Shown piece by piece: positions 33,409 to 42,434 of a stretch of 64,000 nt of DNA. Each line of letters starts with the position of its first letter. Position 1 is the first letter of the stretch. A model generated the notes under the pieces. The model made no database searches. It was not told the DNA's origin and saw nothing but the letters and a program-made list of their open reading frames with translations. Source of the stretch: Aquimarina sp. Aq78 (GTDB lineage: Bacteria > Bacteroidota > Bacteroidia > Flavobacteriales > Flavobacteriaceae); contig NZ_OMKA01000029.1 in assembly GCF_900299525.1 (NCBI RefSeq), forward strand, positions 422,986 to 486,985. The letters run 5' to 3'. The position numbers were made by a program, and so were the translations under genes.

Positions 33409-34416
33409 ATGACATACTTAAAACTTAATAAATCAGATTATAAGCTTCTTATATTTTACTTTGTTCTGGCTACTCTCTGGGATGTCATTAGATACTATAT
33501 TTTGGATATGTCATTATTACAATATATAGTAAACTTGCCTCTTTTTTGGGTAAAAACAATTATCCTACTCTTTCTTTTTAAGTACCTCATCATAGAATTA
33601 CTGGTTAAGAGTAAAAAGTATGTTCTGTTTTTTATTTTGGCACTGGGAAGTGTTATTTTAATCGGTTTTGGATCTCTTATCATTGAGTTTTGGTCTAATG
33701 GTAATCCACTAGATTTTTCAGACATGAGTAATCGTTTGTTTTTTAAAAGCTACTATAATTCTGCAATAGATATTGCTATGCCTCTAGGGTTATTGTTGGG
33801 TAAAAAGTACTATGAAAACTTTATAAAAGTTAATCAAATTGAAAAAGAACAACGAGAAACAGAACTTAAGTTATTACGATCACAGTTTGATCCTCATTTT
33901 TTATTTAATAGCTTAAATACTATGGATGCGCTTATTGATTCTTCTCCTCAAAAAGCAAAAGTGTATACTGCGCGATTAGCTGCATTATATCGTTACCTAA
34001 TCCAAACCAAGGATCAGGAAGTCGTCTCTTTGAAAGAAGAAATCAAATTAGCCGAAAACTATTTCTTTCTTATCAAAACACGATTTGGGCATTCTTATGA
34101 ATTTAAAATACCCGAAACCAACCTTCCAAAAGATAAATATCTACCTACCGGCGCGCTACAAACGGTTATTGAAAATGCAGTAAAACACAATAAACCAACT
34201 AATGATCAAATCATTACTACACAAATCACGATTACCGAAGATCTTATCCTGGTCAAAAATAATACCTCAAACACTTCAGAAACTAATCATTCTTCAGGAA
34301 GCGGACTACAGAATATAAAAAAACGGTATCTTTTGCTTTCTGATAGAAAAGTAACAATTGAAGAAGATAAAGCGTATTTTACTGTTTCGCTACCACTTTT
34401 AACATTAAAAGACTAA
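33409..34416 (+). CDS. LytS-type sensor histidine kinase
   Basis: A 335-residue membrane kinase with four hydrophobic segments (about 12-30, 43-60, 72-93 and 120-131), then the His_kinase domain with phospho-acceptor His163 in SQFDPHFLFNSLN and an ATPase domain with GALQTVIENAVKHNKP and GSGLQNIKKRY. No separate sensor domain is present, so the membrane part may sense the signal. It is followed by its LytTR regulator 18 bases downstream. Confidence 0.92.
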   Translation: MTYLKLNKSDYKLLIFYFVLATLWDVIRYYILDMSLLQYIVNLPLFWVKTIILLFLFKYLIIELLVKSKKYVLFFILALGSVILIGFGSLIIEFWSNGNPLDFSDMSNRLFFKSYYNSAIDIAMPLGLLLGKKYYENFIKVNQIEKEQRETELKLLRSQFDPHFLFNSLNTMDALIDSSPQKAKVYTARLAALYRYLIQTKDQEVVSLKEEIKLAENYFFLIKTRFGHSYEFKIPETNLPKDKYLPTGALQTVIENAVKHNKPTNDQIITTQITITEDLILVKNNTSNTSETNHSSGSGLQNIKKRYLLLSDRKVTIEEDKAYFTVSLPLLTLKD

Positions 34417-34434
34417 AACCACATCGTTGATCCT

Positions 34435-35202
34435 ATGCATATTCTGATTTTAGAAGATGAAATTCCGGCTTATGAAAAACTTGAACTATATCTTACCGAG
34501 TATTTTGAGTCACATCTTACTTTAGATTGGTCCAGGTCAGTAAATGAGGCCACAGCTTTGTTTTCTAAACACCAGTATGATTTAATCCTTTCAGATATTC
34601 AATTATTAGATGGCAATGCATTTGATCTCTTTGATCAAATACCAATATCTTCTCCTATTATCTTTTGTACAGCTTATGATACGTTTCTATTAGATGCTTT
34701 TAAAACTAATGGCATCGCATATATCCTAAAACCTTATTCAAAAGAAGAGCTTTCTGAAGCACTTCGTAAATATGAAACTCTTATTGCATTACCAAAAAAC
34801 ACGCCTTCGGTAGACAAAAATGTTTTTAAAGAGCTTAAAGAATTAATGACTCCCGAAAAAAGACAATTCCTAAAACGTTTTGTGATTAAAAAAGGAAATG
34901 GTATCAAGTTGATTGATACAAGTACAATATCCTTAATCGAGGCTTATGGAGATTTTTGTAAGATCACAGATATAAAAGGCAATATACATAGAGCAACGCA
35001 AAAAATAGGCACTCTAATCGATCAGTTAGATCCAAAAGTTTTCTTCAGAATTAACAGAAGTCAAATGGTTAATATCAATCACATCAAGGCAATGGACAGC
35101 CATAGCAAAAACAGATTATTAATTATCCTGGATGGAGTTGAGCAAAGTGTAATCACTAGCTCCAGTACAACTTCTGCATTCAGAAAATGGGTGCAATTTT
35201 AA
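34435..35202 (+). CDS. LytTR-family response regulator
   Basis: A 255-residue regulator. The receiver domain has Asp54 (LILSDIQLLDG) and Lys99 (YILKPYSK). The C-terminal LytTR DNA-binding domain runs from about 145, with IEAYGDFCKI, RATQKIGTLIDQL and FFRINRSQMVNINHIKAM. It forms a two-component pair with the upstream kinase. A hairpin GGTAAAAAGAA/TTCTTTTACC (35229-35260) follows and may end the operon. Confidence 0.93.
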   Translation: MHILILEDEIPAYEKLELYLTEYFESHLTLDWSRSVNEATALFSKHQYDLILSDIQLLDGNAFDLFDQIPISSPIIFCTAYDTFLLDAFKTNGIAYILKPYSKEELSEALRKYETLIALPKNTPSVDKNVFKELKELMTPEKRQFLKRFVIKKGNGIKLIDTSTISLIEAYGDFCKITDIKGNIHRATQKIGTLIDQLDPKVFFRINRSQMVNINHIKAMDSHSKNRLLIILDGVEQSVITSSSTTSAFRKWVQF

Positions 35203-35331
35203 GCGAGTACGTACTTTAATTCTTCAACGGTAAAAAGAAACGCTTTACTGTTCTTTTACCCCAATTCATCACTATTTTAAGATTAGCTTTGGGGCTATAT
35301 GCTATATTTAACTCAGGTTATTACTAAAAAT

Positions 35332-36096
35332 ATGAGAAATAAAATTGTAGTCGTATTGATTAGTTTTTTAATGTACCATGGATTTGGGCAAGAAAACGAA
35401 TCTTATTCTAAATTATTAAAAGAAGCCTGGGGTCTATACCAATCTAAAGAATTTTATAAATCCGGTCAAAAATATACAGAAGCGTTCGATGTATTAGGCA
35501 GTCAATCAAATATGTCTAACAAAGAGGTTTCTAATCGATTTAATGCTGCATGCGCCTGGGCATTGGCAAAAGAATCAGATGCTGCATTTCTGCAATTACT
35601 TAAAATAGCAAAAAAAGGAAAGTTTTCTAATTATAAGCAGCTAACGAGTGATAACGATTTAAAATCTCTATATACTGATCCAAGGTGGAAAGAAGTCACA
35701 GAAATTGTAGCAGCCGAATATGAAAAAATTAAACCTTTATCTAAGGAAGAATTAAAATCAATTTTCAAAAAATATAAAGATGCTCACCAAAAAGTCTTCA
35801 AAAAAGGATCTACAGTAGCAGACGTAGACTTTTTATATCGTTTTTACACAACAGATTTTGAATATAACCACCCCGGATATGGCGGTATTTATTCCAGAGA
35901 ATTGCTTTATAACAATACCGTTAAATACTTAAAAAAAGGTAGTTATAATGATTTTCCAAAAAGCAAAATTGTAAATATAATTATTGGATTAAACGCTATT
36001 GTTATAGAAGAATTACAAGAGGATGAAACCGAAAGTACAATGACGCTTATAAAATTTAGAAAAGATAAAATCTATTATATCGAAGAATATTGGTAA
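35332..36096 (+). CDS. Exported TPR-like / NTF2-like protein
   Basis: A 254-residue exported protein; the start at 35332 gives the signal MRNKIVVVLISFLMYHGFGQ. Residues about 20-125 are helical and TPR-like (AACAWALAKESDAAFLQLLKIAKKG, then DLKSLYTDPRWKEV). Residues about 145-254 look like an NTF2/SnoaL-type cone (FLYRFYTTDFEYNHP..., ending IYYIEEYW). No function is assigned. It follows the LytS/LytTR pair and precedes two esterases, also with TPR parts. Confidence 0.7.
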   Translation: MRNKIVVVLISFLMYHGFGQENESYSKLLKEAWGLYQSKEFYKSGQKYTEAFDVLGSQSNMSNKEVSNRFNAACAWALAKESDAAFLQLLKIAKKGKFSNYKQLTSDNDLKSLYTDPRWKEVTEIVAAEYEKIKPLSKEELKSIFKKYKDAHQKVFKKGSTVADVDFLYRFYTTDFEYNHPGYGGIYSRELLYNNTVKYLKKGSYNDFPKSKIVNIIIGLNAIVIEELQEDETESTMTLIKFRKDKIYYIEEYW

Positions 36097-36176
36097 TCAT
36101 GAATCAATCATTGATCCTTATGATTTGGTAGTAAGAACAAATCAATTATTAGTAAAAAAACCTCATCAATCACATT

Positions 36177-37469
36177 ATGAAAACGAATAGTTTCTCTATA
36201 ATTACAATCCTTTTATTCACATTTATTTTCACTGGGAAAGCGCAACAATCTCATGAATCGTCATTATCCAAAATCTCCTCTTCTCCTATCACTTATGCAG
36301 AAAAGATTACTTTTCATTCTAAGATACTGGATGAAAATAGAGTCATGAATATTTATATTCCCGAAAGTTTTCATGAAGCTTCAAAAGATCATACATATCC
36401 TGTAGTGATGATAAGCGGTTCTCATGGTGTTAAGTTTTTTCAAATGATATCTGGAGTTATACGACATCTAAGTTCTGTTACTCGAATGCCCGAAGCTATT
36501 GTTATTAGTTTTGAAGAAGAAACACATTATGCTCCTAATGTATATAATAATGGCATGTGGGGAAACAGAGAGAAACTTGAATTTAATGCCGATCCAGATA
36601 AATTCACAAAACACCTTAAAGAAGAACTATTTCCGTATTTAAAAGAACAATATCGCGCTGCTGATTACAGAATGATCATTGGAGTATCAGGAAGTAGTGT
36701 ATATCCACTACACACATTTGCAAAGGAACCAGATCTGTTTCAGGCACATATTACTGTTGCTACAGCAGATATGATTGGTATGGGTTACCAACCCAACACT
36801 ACCTTCATAGATGCTTTTGAAGAAAGTTTTGTTAAAAACCCCAATCGTAAAGCACAATTCTACCTGGGTGTCTCCGAAAATGATATTAGTAAAAACAAAC
36901 CCTATATCAAGAATATGGAAGAGTTGAAAAAGCGCTTGTCTCCATTTACTTCGAAAAACTTAAACCTAAAAGTTGAAGTGATTCCTAATGAAGATCATTA
37001 TGCATGTATCATAAAAGCACTGCTTTCTTCAATAGAAATGATTTTTCCGAAAGAAAAATGGTCTCCAAGGTTTAGGGATATCATAAAACAACCAGGGAAT
37101 GCTTTAAAGAATATTGATGTTTATCACCAAAAGCTATCAACAACATATGGCTTTTCTATTTTACCAAAAGCTGAACGATGGAATAGTGTAAATTCTTTAC
37201 GATTTATTGGTAGAAAATTATTACAAGATGGAAGAGTTAAAGAATCTATAGAGGTTTTTAAACGACGAATACAGTATCGCCCTCAATCTCCATGGGCATA
37301 TAGCAGTCTATCTGAAGCATTAGAAAAAAACAATCAACTCAATGCTGCACTAGAAGCACAGCAAAAGGCATTGCAACTCGCCAAAGAATATGATACCGAA
37401 TACCTATCTGTATATGAAGAGCAATTGGCTAAAATTAAAACCAAACTTGAGAAACAAGATAAACGATAA
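36177..37469 (+). CDS. Exported esterase D-like hydrolase with C-terminal TPR
   Basis: A 430-residue exported protein with a signal peptide ending GKAQQ. Residues about 40-300 are an esterase D/enterochelin-esterase-like alpha/beta hydrolase (VMNIYIPESFHE, VVMISGSHGVKFF, IGVSGSSVYPLHTF with Ser in GVSGSS, and a His in EDHYACI). Residues about 335-425 hold TPR-like repeats (GRVKESIEVFKRRIQYRPQS, AALEAQQKAL). It is a paralog of the gene at 37699. Substrate unknown. Confidence 0.8.
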   Translation: MKTNSFSIITILLFTFIFTGKAQQSHESSLSKISSSPITYAEKITFHSKILDENRVMNIYIPESFHEASKDHTYPVVMISGSHGVKFFQMISGVIRHLSSVTRMPEAIVISFEEETHYAPNVYNNGMWGNREKLEFNADPDKFTKHLKEELFPYLKEQYRAADYRMIIGVSGSSVYPLHTFAKEPDLFQAHITVATADMIGMGYQPNTTFIDAFEESFVKNPNRKAQFYLGVSENDISKNKPYIKNMEELKKRLSPFTSKNLNLKVEVIPNEDHYACIIKALLSSIEMIFPKEKWSPRFRDIIKQPGNALKNIDVYHQKLSTTYGFSILPKAERWNSVNSLRFIGRKLLQDGRVKESIEVFKRRIQYRPQSPWAYSSLSEALEKNNQLNAALEAQQKALQLAKEYDTEYLSVYEEQLAKIKTKLEKQDKR

Positions 37470-37479
37470 TTTATACCCG

Positions 37480-37664
37480 TTGTGCATTTTAAGATTAATA
37501 CTATAAAAAAAGCGTCAATTCGAGTGGTTTTTCATAGTGAAACGAAGAAAAATTGTATCGAGAATAGCTTTTTTGATCCCAAATCCTATTCTCGATACAC
37601 TTCTTCCTATGGTCGAAGCACTCGAATTGACGAATTTGGGATCCAAAAATATCAAAATGCACAA
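37480..37664. repeat. Nested palindromic MITE-like element
   Basis: Four nested inverted repeats: TTGTGCATTTT (37480-37490) with AAAATGCACAA (37654-37664); CGTCAATTCGAGTG (37513-37526) with CACTCGAATTGACG (37619-37632); TGTATCGAGAATAG (37554-37567) with CTATTCTCGATACA (37586-37599); and GATCCCAAAT (37575-37584) with ATTTGGGATC (37634-37643). It fills the gap between the two esterase genes. The CGTCAATTCGAGTG type is a known kind of flavobacterial intergenic repeat. Confidence 0.75.
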
Positions 37665-37698
37665 CAGGTTAATTTCTATTATGTTATACATATCATCT

Positions 37699-38973
37699 AT
37701 GAATATTAAACATCTATTTTTATTATGTATCCTAATTAATTTAATTTTCTGTTCTTCATTCTCGCAAATCCAGATAACAGAAAATACTATAGGAAAAAAC
37801 TTTGTAATTCCTTCTAAAATACTAAATGAAGAAAGAAAAATTCAAATCTTTCTACCAGAAGATTATGATAATTCTTCAAAAAAATATCCAGTAATTTACA
37901 TATTAGACGGGCAACGGCTTTTTCTTCATGCAGTAAGTTTATCACAATCCTTTAAAAAATTTAAACTCACCCCAGAATGTATCATTGTTGGGATTACGAA
38001 TACATATCCCAAACGATTTGGTCATTTTAGTGCTGGAGCAAAAACCTTTTTAAGTTTTATCGCTCAAGAACTTATTCCATATACAGATCAAGAGTTTAAA
38101 ACATCTGGAGAGCGATTATTGTTTGGATGGGAATATGCCGGTGGTTTTGTTATTGAGACTATGACCAAAAATCCTGAGCTATTTAATGGATATATGGCAG
38201 CAAGTCCTTTCCCTATTCATGATACAAGCTTACCCATATCTGCAAACAGGATGAAATCTCTGGATAGTGTCCTTAGTGCCAAAAAAAAGCTCGAAACTTT
38301 TCTGTTTTTTACTTCCAGTACTCATGAAGGTGTAGTAACAGAGGGGACCGAATACCTTAAAAACAAACTAGAATCAGAAGCTCCCGATACCTTGAGGTGG
38401 GAATATACCTATCTACAAAACGAAGAGCATCGCTCTACCCCATATCACACCCTTTATCATGGTTTAAAACAATATTATCGTTATTATCCAGAACTTCGGT
38501 TCAACTCCTTAGAAGAATATAAAAAATTAGGAGAAATGGATAATGTGATTACCTATTATAAAAAGAGAGCAGAACAATTTGGTTTTCCCGAAAAAGTTGC
38601 ACAACCTACAATGTGGAATCTTGTAAAAAAAGCTTCTGATGAAGATAATTATACGGCATTTAACACTTTTATGAATCAGTTTAAACCTAATGACTTTCTT
38701 GAACACCTAAGAACAAATTGGGGATGTGTCTTTGCTGCATTTTATATGAAACACAACCAACCCGAAAAAGCAAAGGAACTGTACGTTTTTTTTAATAAGA
38801 AATCTCCTAACTCGGCACGCCCGGTTAATGGATTAGGCGATGTTTATCGTGCTTTAAAAAATAAAAAAGAAGCTATGATGTATTATAAACGTGCTATTCG
38901 ACTTGGCAAGAAAAATTCTGACTGGAGATTAGAGGAATATGAAAAAGATCTATCTGATTTAAAAAACGAGTAA
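37699..38973 (+). CDS. Exported esterase D-like hydrolase with C-terminal TPR (paralog)
   Basis: A 424-residue exported protein. The ATG at 37699 starts a proper signal peptide (NIKHLFLLCILINLIFCSSFSQ); further upstream ATGs fall in the palindromic repeat. The hydrolase part has RKIQIFLPEDYDNSSKKYPV and YILDGQRLF, but the expected nucleophile elbow reads LLFGWEYAGGFV, lacking an evident GxSxG serine. So it may be inactive or use another residue. The C-terminal TPR-like region (NGLGDVYRALKNKKEAMMYYKRA) is clear. It is in tandem with the gene at 36177. Confidence 0.75.
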   Translation: MNIKHLFLLCILINLIFCSSFSQIQITENTIGKNFVIPSKILNEERKIQIFLPEDYDNSSKKYPVIYILDGQRLFLHAVSLSQSFKKFKLTPECIIVGITNTYPKRFGHFSAGAKTFLSFIAQELIPYTDQEFKTSGERLLFGWEYAGGFVIETMTKNPELFNGYMAASPFPIHDTSLPISANRMKSLDSVLSAKKKLETFLFFTSSTHEGVVTEGTEYLKNKLESEAPDTLRWEYTYLQNEEHRSTPYHTLYHGLKQYYRYYPELRFNSLEEYKKLGEMDNVITYYKKRAEQFGFPEKVAQPTMWNLVKKASDEDNYTAFNTFMNQFKPNDFLEHLRTNWGCVFAAFYMKHNQPEKAKELYVFFNKKSPNSARPVNGLGDVYRALKNKKEAMMYYKRAIRLGKKNSDWRLEEYEKDLSDLKNE

Positions 38974-39015
38974 GCTCCAGAATCAAACCATTAAGCTGTA
39001 CATATCGGTTATAAA

Positions 39016-39045
39016 AAACCTCGCAGAAGATCTTCTGCGAGGTTT
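39016..39045. terminator. Perfect 15+15 palindromic terminator
   Basis: AAACCTCGCAGAAGA (39016-39030) and TCTTCTGCGAGGTTT (39031-39045) are exact inverted repeats with A/T-rich flanks. It sits between the convergent esterase and fabD genes and can serve both. Confidence 0.8.
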
Positions 39046-39065
39046 ATAATTTATCGTTGAAATTC

Positions 39066-39947
39066 TTACATCGAAGCCGAAATAGTTTCCATAGATCGAT
39101 CTACTTTTTTAACCAGTCCTGATAATACTTTTCCTGGTCCAACTTCGGTAAATGATGTTGCACCATCTTTGATCATATTTTGTACACTTTGTGTCCATTT
39201 TACAGGTGCAGTAAGTTGTGCGATCAAGTTCTTTTTAATTTCCTCGGGATCTGTAACTGCTTTTGTGGTTACATTTTGATACACTGGGCAATTAGGCACA
39301 TTAAATGTCGTAGCTTCAATCGCTGCAGCCAATTCTTCTCTGGCTGGTTCCATTAATGGCGAATGAAAAGCGCCTCCTACAGGCAATACCAATGCTCTTC
39401 GGGCTCCTTTTTCTTTCATCAACTCACAAGCTTTTTCGATAGCTTCTACTTCGCCAGAGATTACTAATTGCCCTGGGCAATTATAATTTGCTGCTACTAC
39501 AATTCCATCTGTTGCTTCACACCCTTGCTCTACTACCTCATCTTCTAATCCCAAAACAGCTGCCATTGTAGATGGTTTTAACTCACATGCTTTTTGCATT
39601 GCCATCGCTCGTTTGGATACCAATCGTAATGCATCTTCAAAATTAAGAGTTCCATTAGCAACCAAAGCAGAAAATTCACCTAAAGAATGTCCCGCAACCA
39701 TATCTGGTTTAAAACTATCTCCTAATACTTTACTTAAGATAACAGAATGTAAAAAGATAGCGGGTTGTGTTACTTTAGTTTGTTTTAACTCATCTGCGGT
39801 ACCTTCAAACATAATTTTGGTAATCTCAAACCCTAAGATATCATTTGCTTTATCAAAAAGTTCTTTAGCGATATCTGAGTTTTCATATAGGTCAAGACCC
39901 ATTCCCGAAAATTGAGCTCCTTGACCAGGAAATACATATGCGTTCAT
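39066..39947 (-). CDS. fabD: ACP S-malonyltransferase
   Basis: A 293-residue enzyme that loads malonyl groups onto acyl carrier protein for fatty-acid synthesis. The nucleophile Ser88 lies in VAGHSLGE, the active-site FPGQGAQF loop is at 6-13, Arg in SKRAMAMQ, and His in GGAFHSPLM near 197. Length and motifs are typical. Single gene; a Bacteroidota -10-like TACTTTTG lies on the minus strand at 39974-39981. Confidence 0.95.
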   Translation of the reverse strand: MNAYVFPGQGAQFSGMGLDLYENSDIAKELFDKANDILGFEITKIMFEGTADELKQTKVTQPAIFLHSVILSKVLGDSFKPDMVAGHSLGEFSALVANGTLNFEDALRLVSKRAMAMQKACELKPSTMAAVLGLEDEVVEQGCEATDGIVVAANYNCPGQLVISGEVEAIEKACELMKEKGARRALVLPVGGAFHSPLMEPAREELAAAIEATTFNVPNCPVYQNVTTKAVTDPEEIKKNLIAQLTAPVKWTQSVQNMIKDGATSFTEVGPGKVLSGLVKKVDRSMETISASM

Positions 39948-40019
39948 ATGATACTGTGTATTTAAAATTTTGACAAAAGTAAGGATAAAGTTGGTACGAG
40001 TAACTAGAATTTTTGTTTT

Positions 40020-40143
40020 GGGCGTCCGGGCGGGCTATTCGCTACAATTCCTCGCATTATCTACCCCTAGACAACACTTCGTTAAACTCAGTATCTTAGT
40101 TTAAAAAGACAATACTCGGGATTTCTACTACTATCCCTAACGC
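40020..40143. repeat. Intergenic palindromic repeat, copy 2
   Basis: It begins GGGCGTCC and ends ATCCCTAACGC, the same ends and orientation as the 122-base copy at 2927-3048, and shares the CGGGCT...GCTA-type left part. The internal sequence differs. It lies between fabD and an outer-membrane protein gene. Confidence 0.65.
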
Positions 40144-40158
40144 AACAAGTTGTCTTAT

Positions 40159-41376
40159 TTAAAATATAGAATACCCAAAGATTATAGACAGTGTTTTATA
40201 ATCAGAACTCCAATCTGCATAATCATTTAAGATATCATGACTTAATCCATATCTACATTCCAAACTATATTTATCATTGTATTTGTATCCTAAACCAAAA
40301 GTTAAATTGCTTCCTGCCTGAATATCCAAATTTTCACTATGTTCAAAAGTAATATTTGAGTTTAGATTTAAAACAAATGCAAAAGAGCTATTGATAAATA
40401 ATTTTGAATCTTCATTTAAAAACATATAATGTCTAATCCCAATAGGTATTTCTAAAGACTTGTAATCCACCTCAATCTGTTCTGTTCGCTCAATAACAGT
40501 ATTCGGGTTTAAAATTCTTTCGTTTTCTGATTTATAATATTGATATTTTGGCTCAACCAGCACGGCCCATTTGTTTTTGTTAAACGGTAAAATGAATTCA
40601 GCTTCAACTCCAAACCTGAATCCTAATTCATTACCAAAATCCATATTATATGATGAAAACAAAGCATCATTGCGTATGGATAGAGAAGAACTATTTAAAC
40701 CAAGTCTCACTGTTAAATTAAATAAATCTCTTTTTTGTTTCTTTTCAAAATTGATGGATTTTGAATTGTTACATTTATTGTATTTCTCAAAAAGAGCTTT
40801 TAGTTCATTTTTATAATAATCTACATTTTTAAAAGTGTTCATTGAAATGCCTTTGCATTTTAAATCACTCCATAACTGCTGCCTATATCTATTGTTTATA
40901 TTTATTTTGTTTTCTGGGGTTAAATATTTTTTAAATATTAGTTGCTTAACTTCAGAATTATCTACACTATAAAAAAACTTTGACAAGTTTTTACCTTCAA
41001 ATGAGTACAAATTAGCTTTTCCTTCTATTACTACCTTTAAAAAAAGTTCTTCTTCTTTAAATGTAAGATTTCCACTAGTACTCAATTTGCTCATTACATT
41101 GCTTGATCTCTCTATCATAACTACATGTCTACGATATTTTAATATATCATAAACCCCAAACTCTTTAACAGATTTGATCGTGATTTTCTTATGTTCTGTA
41201 TCTTCTGATAATCTATATTCAAATTCGGTTGGATTATTTTTCCAATCAATATTTCTAATTTGGCAATCAATTTTTTGACCAGAATTATCGATATAATAAC
41301 CTTTCTGGAAAGTAATTTGTGAATAGCAATTAATATTTAAAATTACGATTAAAAGAAATAGTAGTTGTTTTTTCAT
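40159..41376 (-). CDS. Outer-membrane beta-barrel protein
   Basis: A 405-residue protein with a signal peptide (MKKQLLFLLIVILNINCYSQ). Residues about 20-200 form a soluble region (FQKGYYIDNSGQKIDCQIRN, Lys/Asn-rich). From about 213 to the end, alternating strands and closing aromatic residues (LSIIFGYSIF) fit a small PorT-like/OMP_b-brl barrel. Function unknown. Confidence 0.75.
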   Translation of the reverse strand: MKKQLLFLLIVILNINCYSQITFQKGYYIDNSGQKIDCQIRNIDWKNNPTEFEYRLSEDTEHKKITIKSVKEFGVYDILKYRRHVVMIERSSNVMSKLSTSGNLTFKEEELFLKVVIEGKANLYSFEGKNLSKFFYSVDNSEVKQLIFKKYLTPENKININNRYRQQLWSDLKCKGISMNTFKNVDYYKNELKALFEKYNKCNNSKSINFEKKQKRDLFNLTVRLGLNSSSLSIRNDALFSSYNMDFGNELGFRFGVEAEFILPFNKNKWAVLVEPKYQYYKSENERILNPNTVIERTEQIEVDYKSLEIPIGIRHYMFLNEDSKLFINSSFAFVLNLNSNITFEHSENLDIQAGSNLTFGLGYKYNDKYSLECRYGLSHDILNDYADWSSDYKTLSIIFGYSIF

Positions 41377-41582
41377 TTTAGATTAGCTAATTATTATTTA
41401 GTTAGATAAGGGCTTTAGGTTTTCAAATTTTCTTTTAAGCCACAAAGAATTCTATAGATTAAAATGTAATATTCTATGCAATAGTAGAACATCTCAGTTT
41501 CATTTTTCGGAACTGAAAAAACTTAATTCAAATTATTTATCTCTAATTTATATAACCGTCTAAAAAAAGTAAGGTGAGTTTA

Positions 41583-42434
41583 TTACGAATACCGCTTTAC
41601 AATACTTTTTACCTTATTGTAATAAGAACTCCCAAACAGGTTAAGGTGAACCAAGAGGTAATACAATTGCCAAATCGGTAATCGATCTTTCCAATTCCCG
41701 ACAAGAGGAAAAACTTCATTATAGACATCAAATACTTTAGAGTTAAAACCTCCAAAAAGATGCATCATACCTATATCCATTTCTCTGGGTGCATAAGCAA
41801 CTGCTGGATCAATAAGACAAGGATATCCCTGCATATCAATCATAAAATTACCACTCCATAAATCACCATGAATCAGGCTTGGTTTTTCGTCTGGAATTTC
41901 ATCTTTAATCGTTTTATAAAATGTATCTAAGTTTGAAAATTTAAATCCTTTTTGTCGCGATAATTCAAATTGTGGTTGTAATCGCTGGGTCACATAGAAT
42001 TGATATGTAGAATCACATACAGTATTATACTGCGGTAAACTCCCGATATAATTATCATTTTCGAAACCAAAATAAGAATCATTTTGTTGGTGTAGAACTG
42101 CTAATTGTTCTCCAAACGTTTCCCAAAAATCATCTGTTTGTTTTCCAGAATCAATATATTCTAATATCAAAAAAGCAATATCATCAAATTCACCGAAATG
42201 AATAATATCTGGTATGGTAAATGTGTTTGAATCTTTAAGTTTTTCAAGACCTTTGGCTTCTGTCTTGAACATCCCAGGGAATTTTGAAGCACTATTAAGT
42301 TTAGCAACAACCTTTTGATGGCTAGTCTGTATAAGACAGACCTCATTAATATCTCCACCTGATAATGGCTGTATCGCTATTATCTTTTCTGAAAGTAATT
42401 CTTCAAAATGAGATGTGAATTTTGAAGAGCGCAT
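41583..42434 (-). CDS. Fructosamine kinase family protein
   Basis: A 283-residue cytoplasmic kinase-fold protein. It shows PLSGGDINEVCLIQT (glycine-rich loop), VVAKLN (Lys), LIHGDLWSGNFM (catalytic loop, Asp) and LIDPAVAYAPREMDIGMM, as in fructosamine/ketosamine 3-kinases that repair glycated proteins. Its start codon overlaps the stop of the DHFR gene by one base (TAATG), so translation is likely coupled. Confidence 0.9.
   Translation of the reverse strand: MRSSKFTSHFEELLSEKIIAIQPLSGGDINEVCLIQTSHQKVVAKLNSASKFPGMFKTEAKGLEKLKDSNTFTIPDIIHFGEFDDIAFLILEYIDSGKQTDDFWETFGEQLAVLHQQNDSYFGFENDNYIGSLPQYNTVCDSTYQFYVTQRLQPQFELSRQKGFKFSNLDTFYKTIKDEIPDEKPSLIHGDLWSGNFMIDMQGYPCLIDPAVAYAPREMDIGMMHLFGGFNSKVFDVYNEVFPLVGNWKDRLPIWQLYYLLVHLNLFGSSYYNKVKSIVKRYS

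Noticed and set aside
37482..37709. Open reading frame of 75 residues in the gap between the esterase genes
   Set aside because: It lies over the nested palindromic repeat, has no family resemblance and is explained by the repeat.
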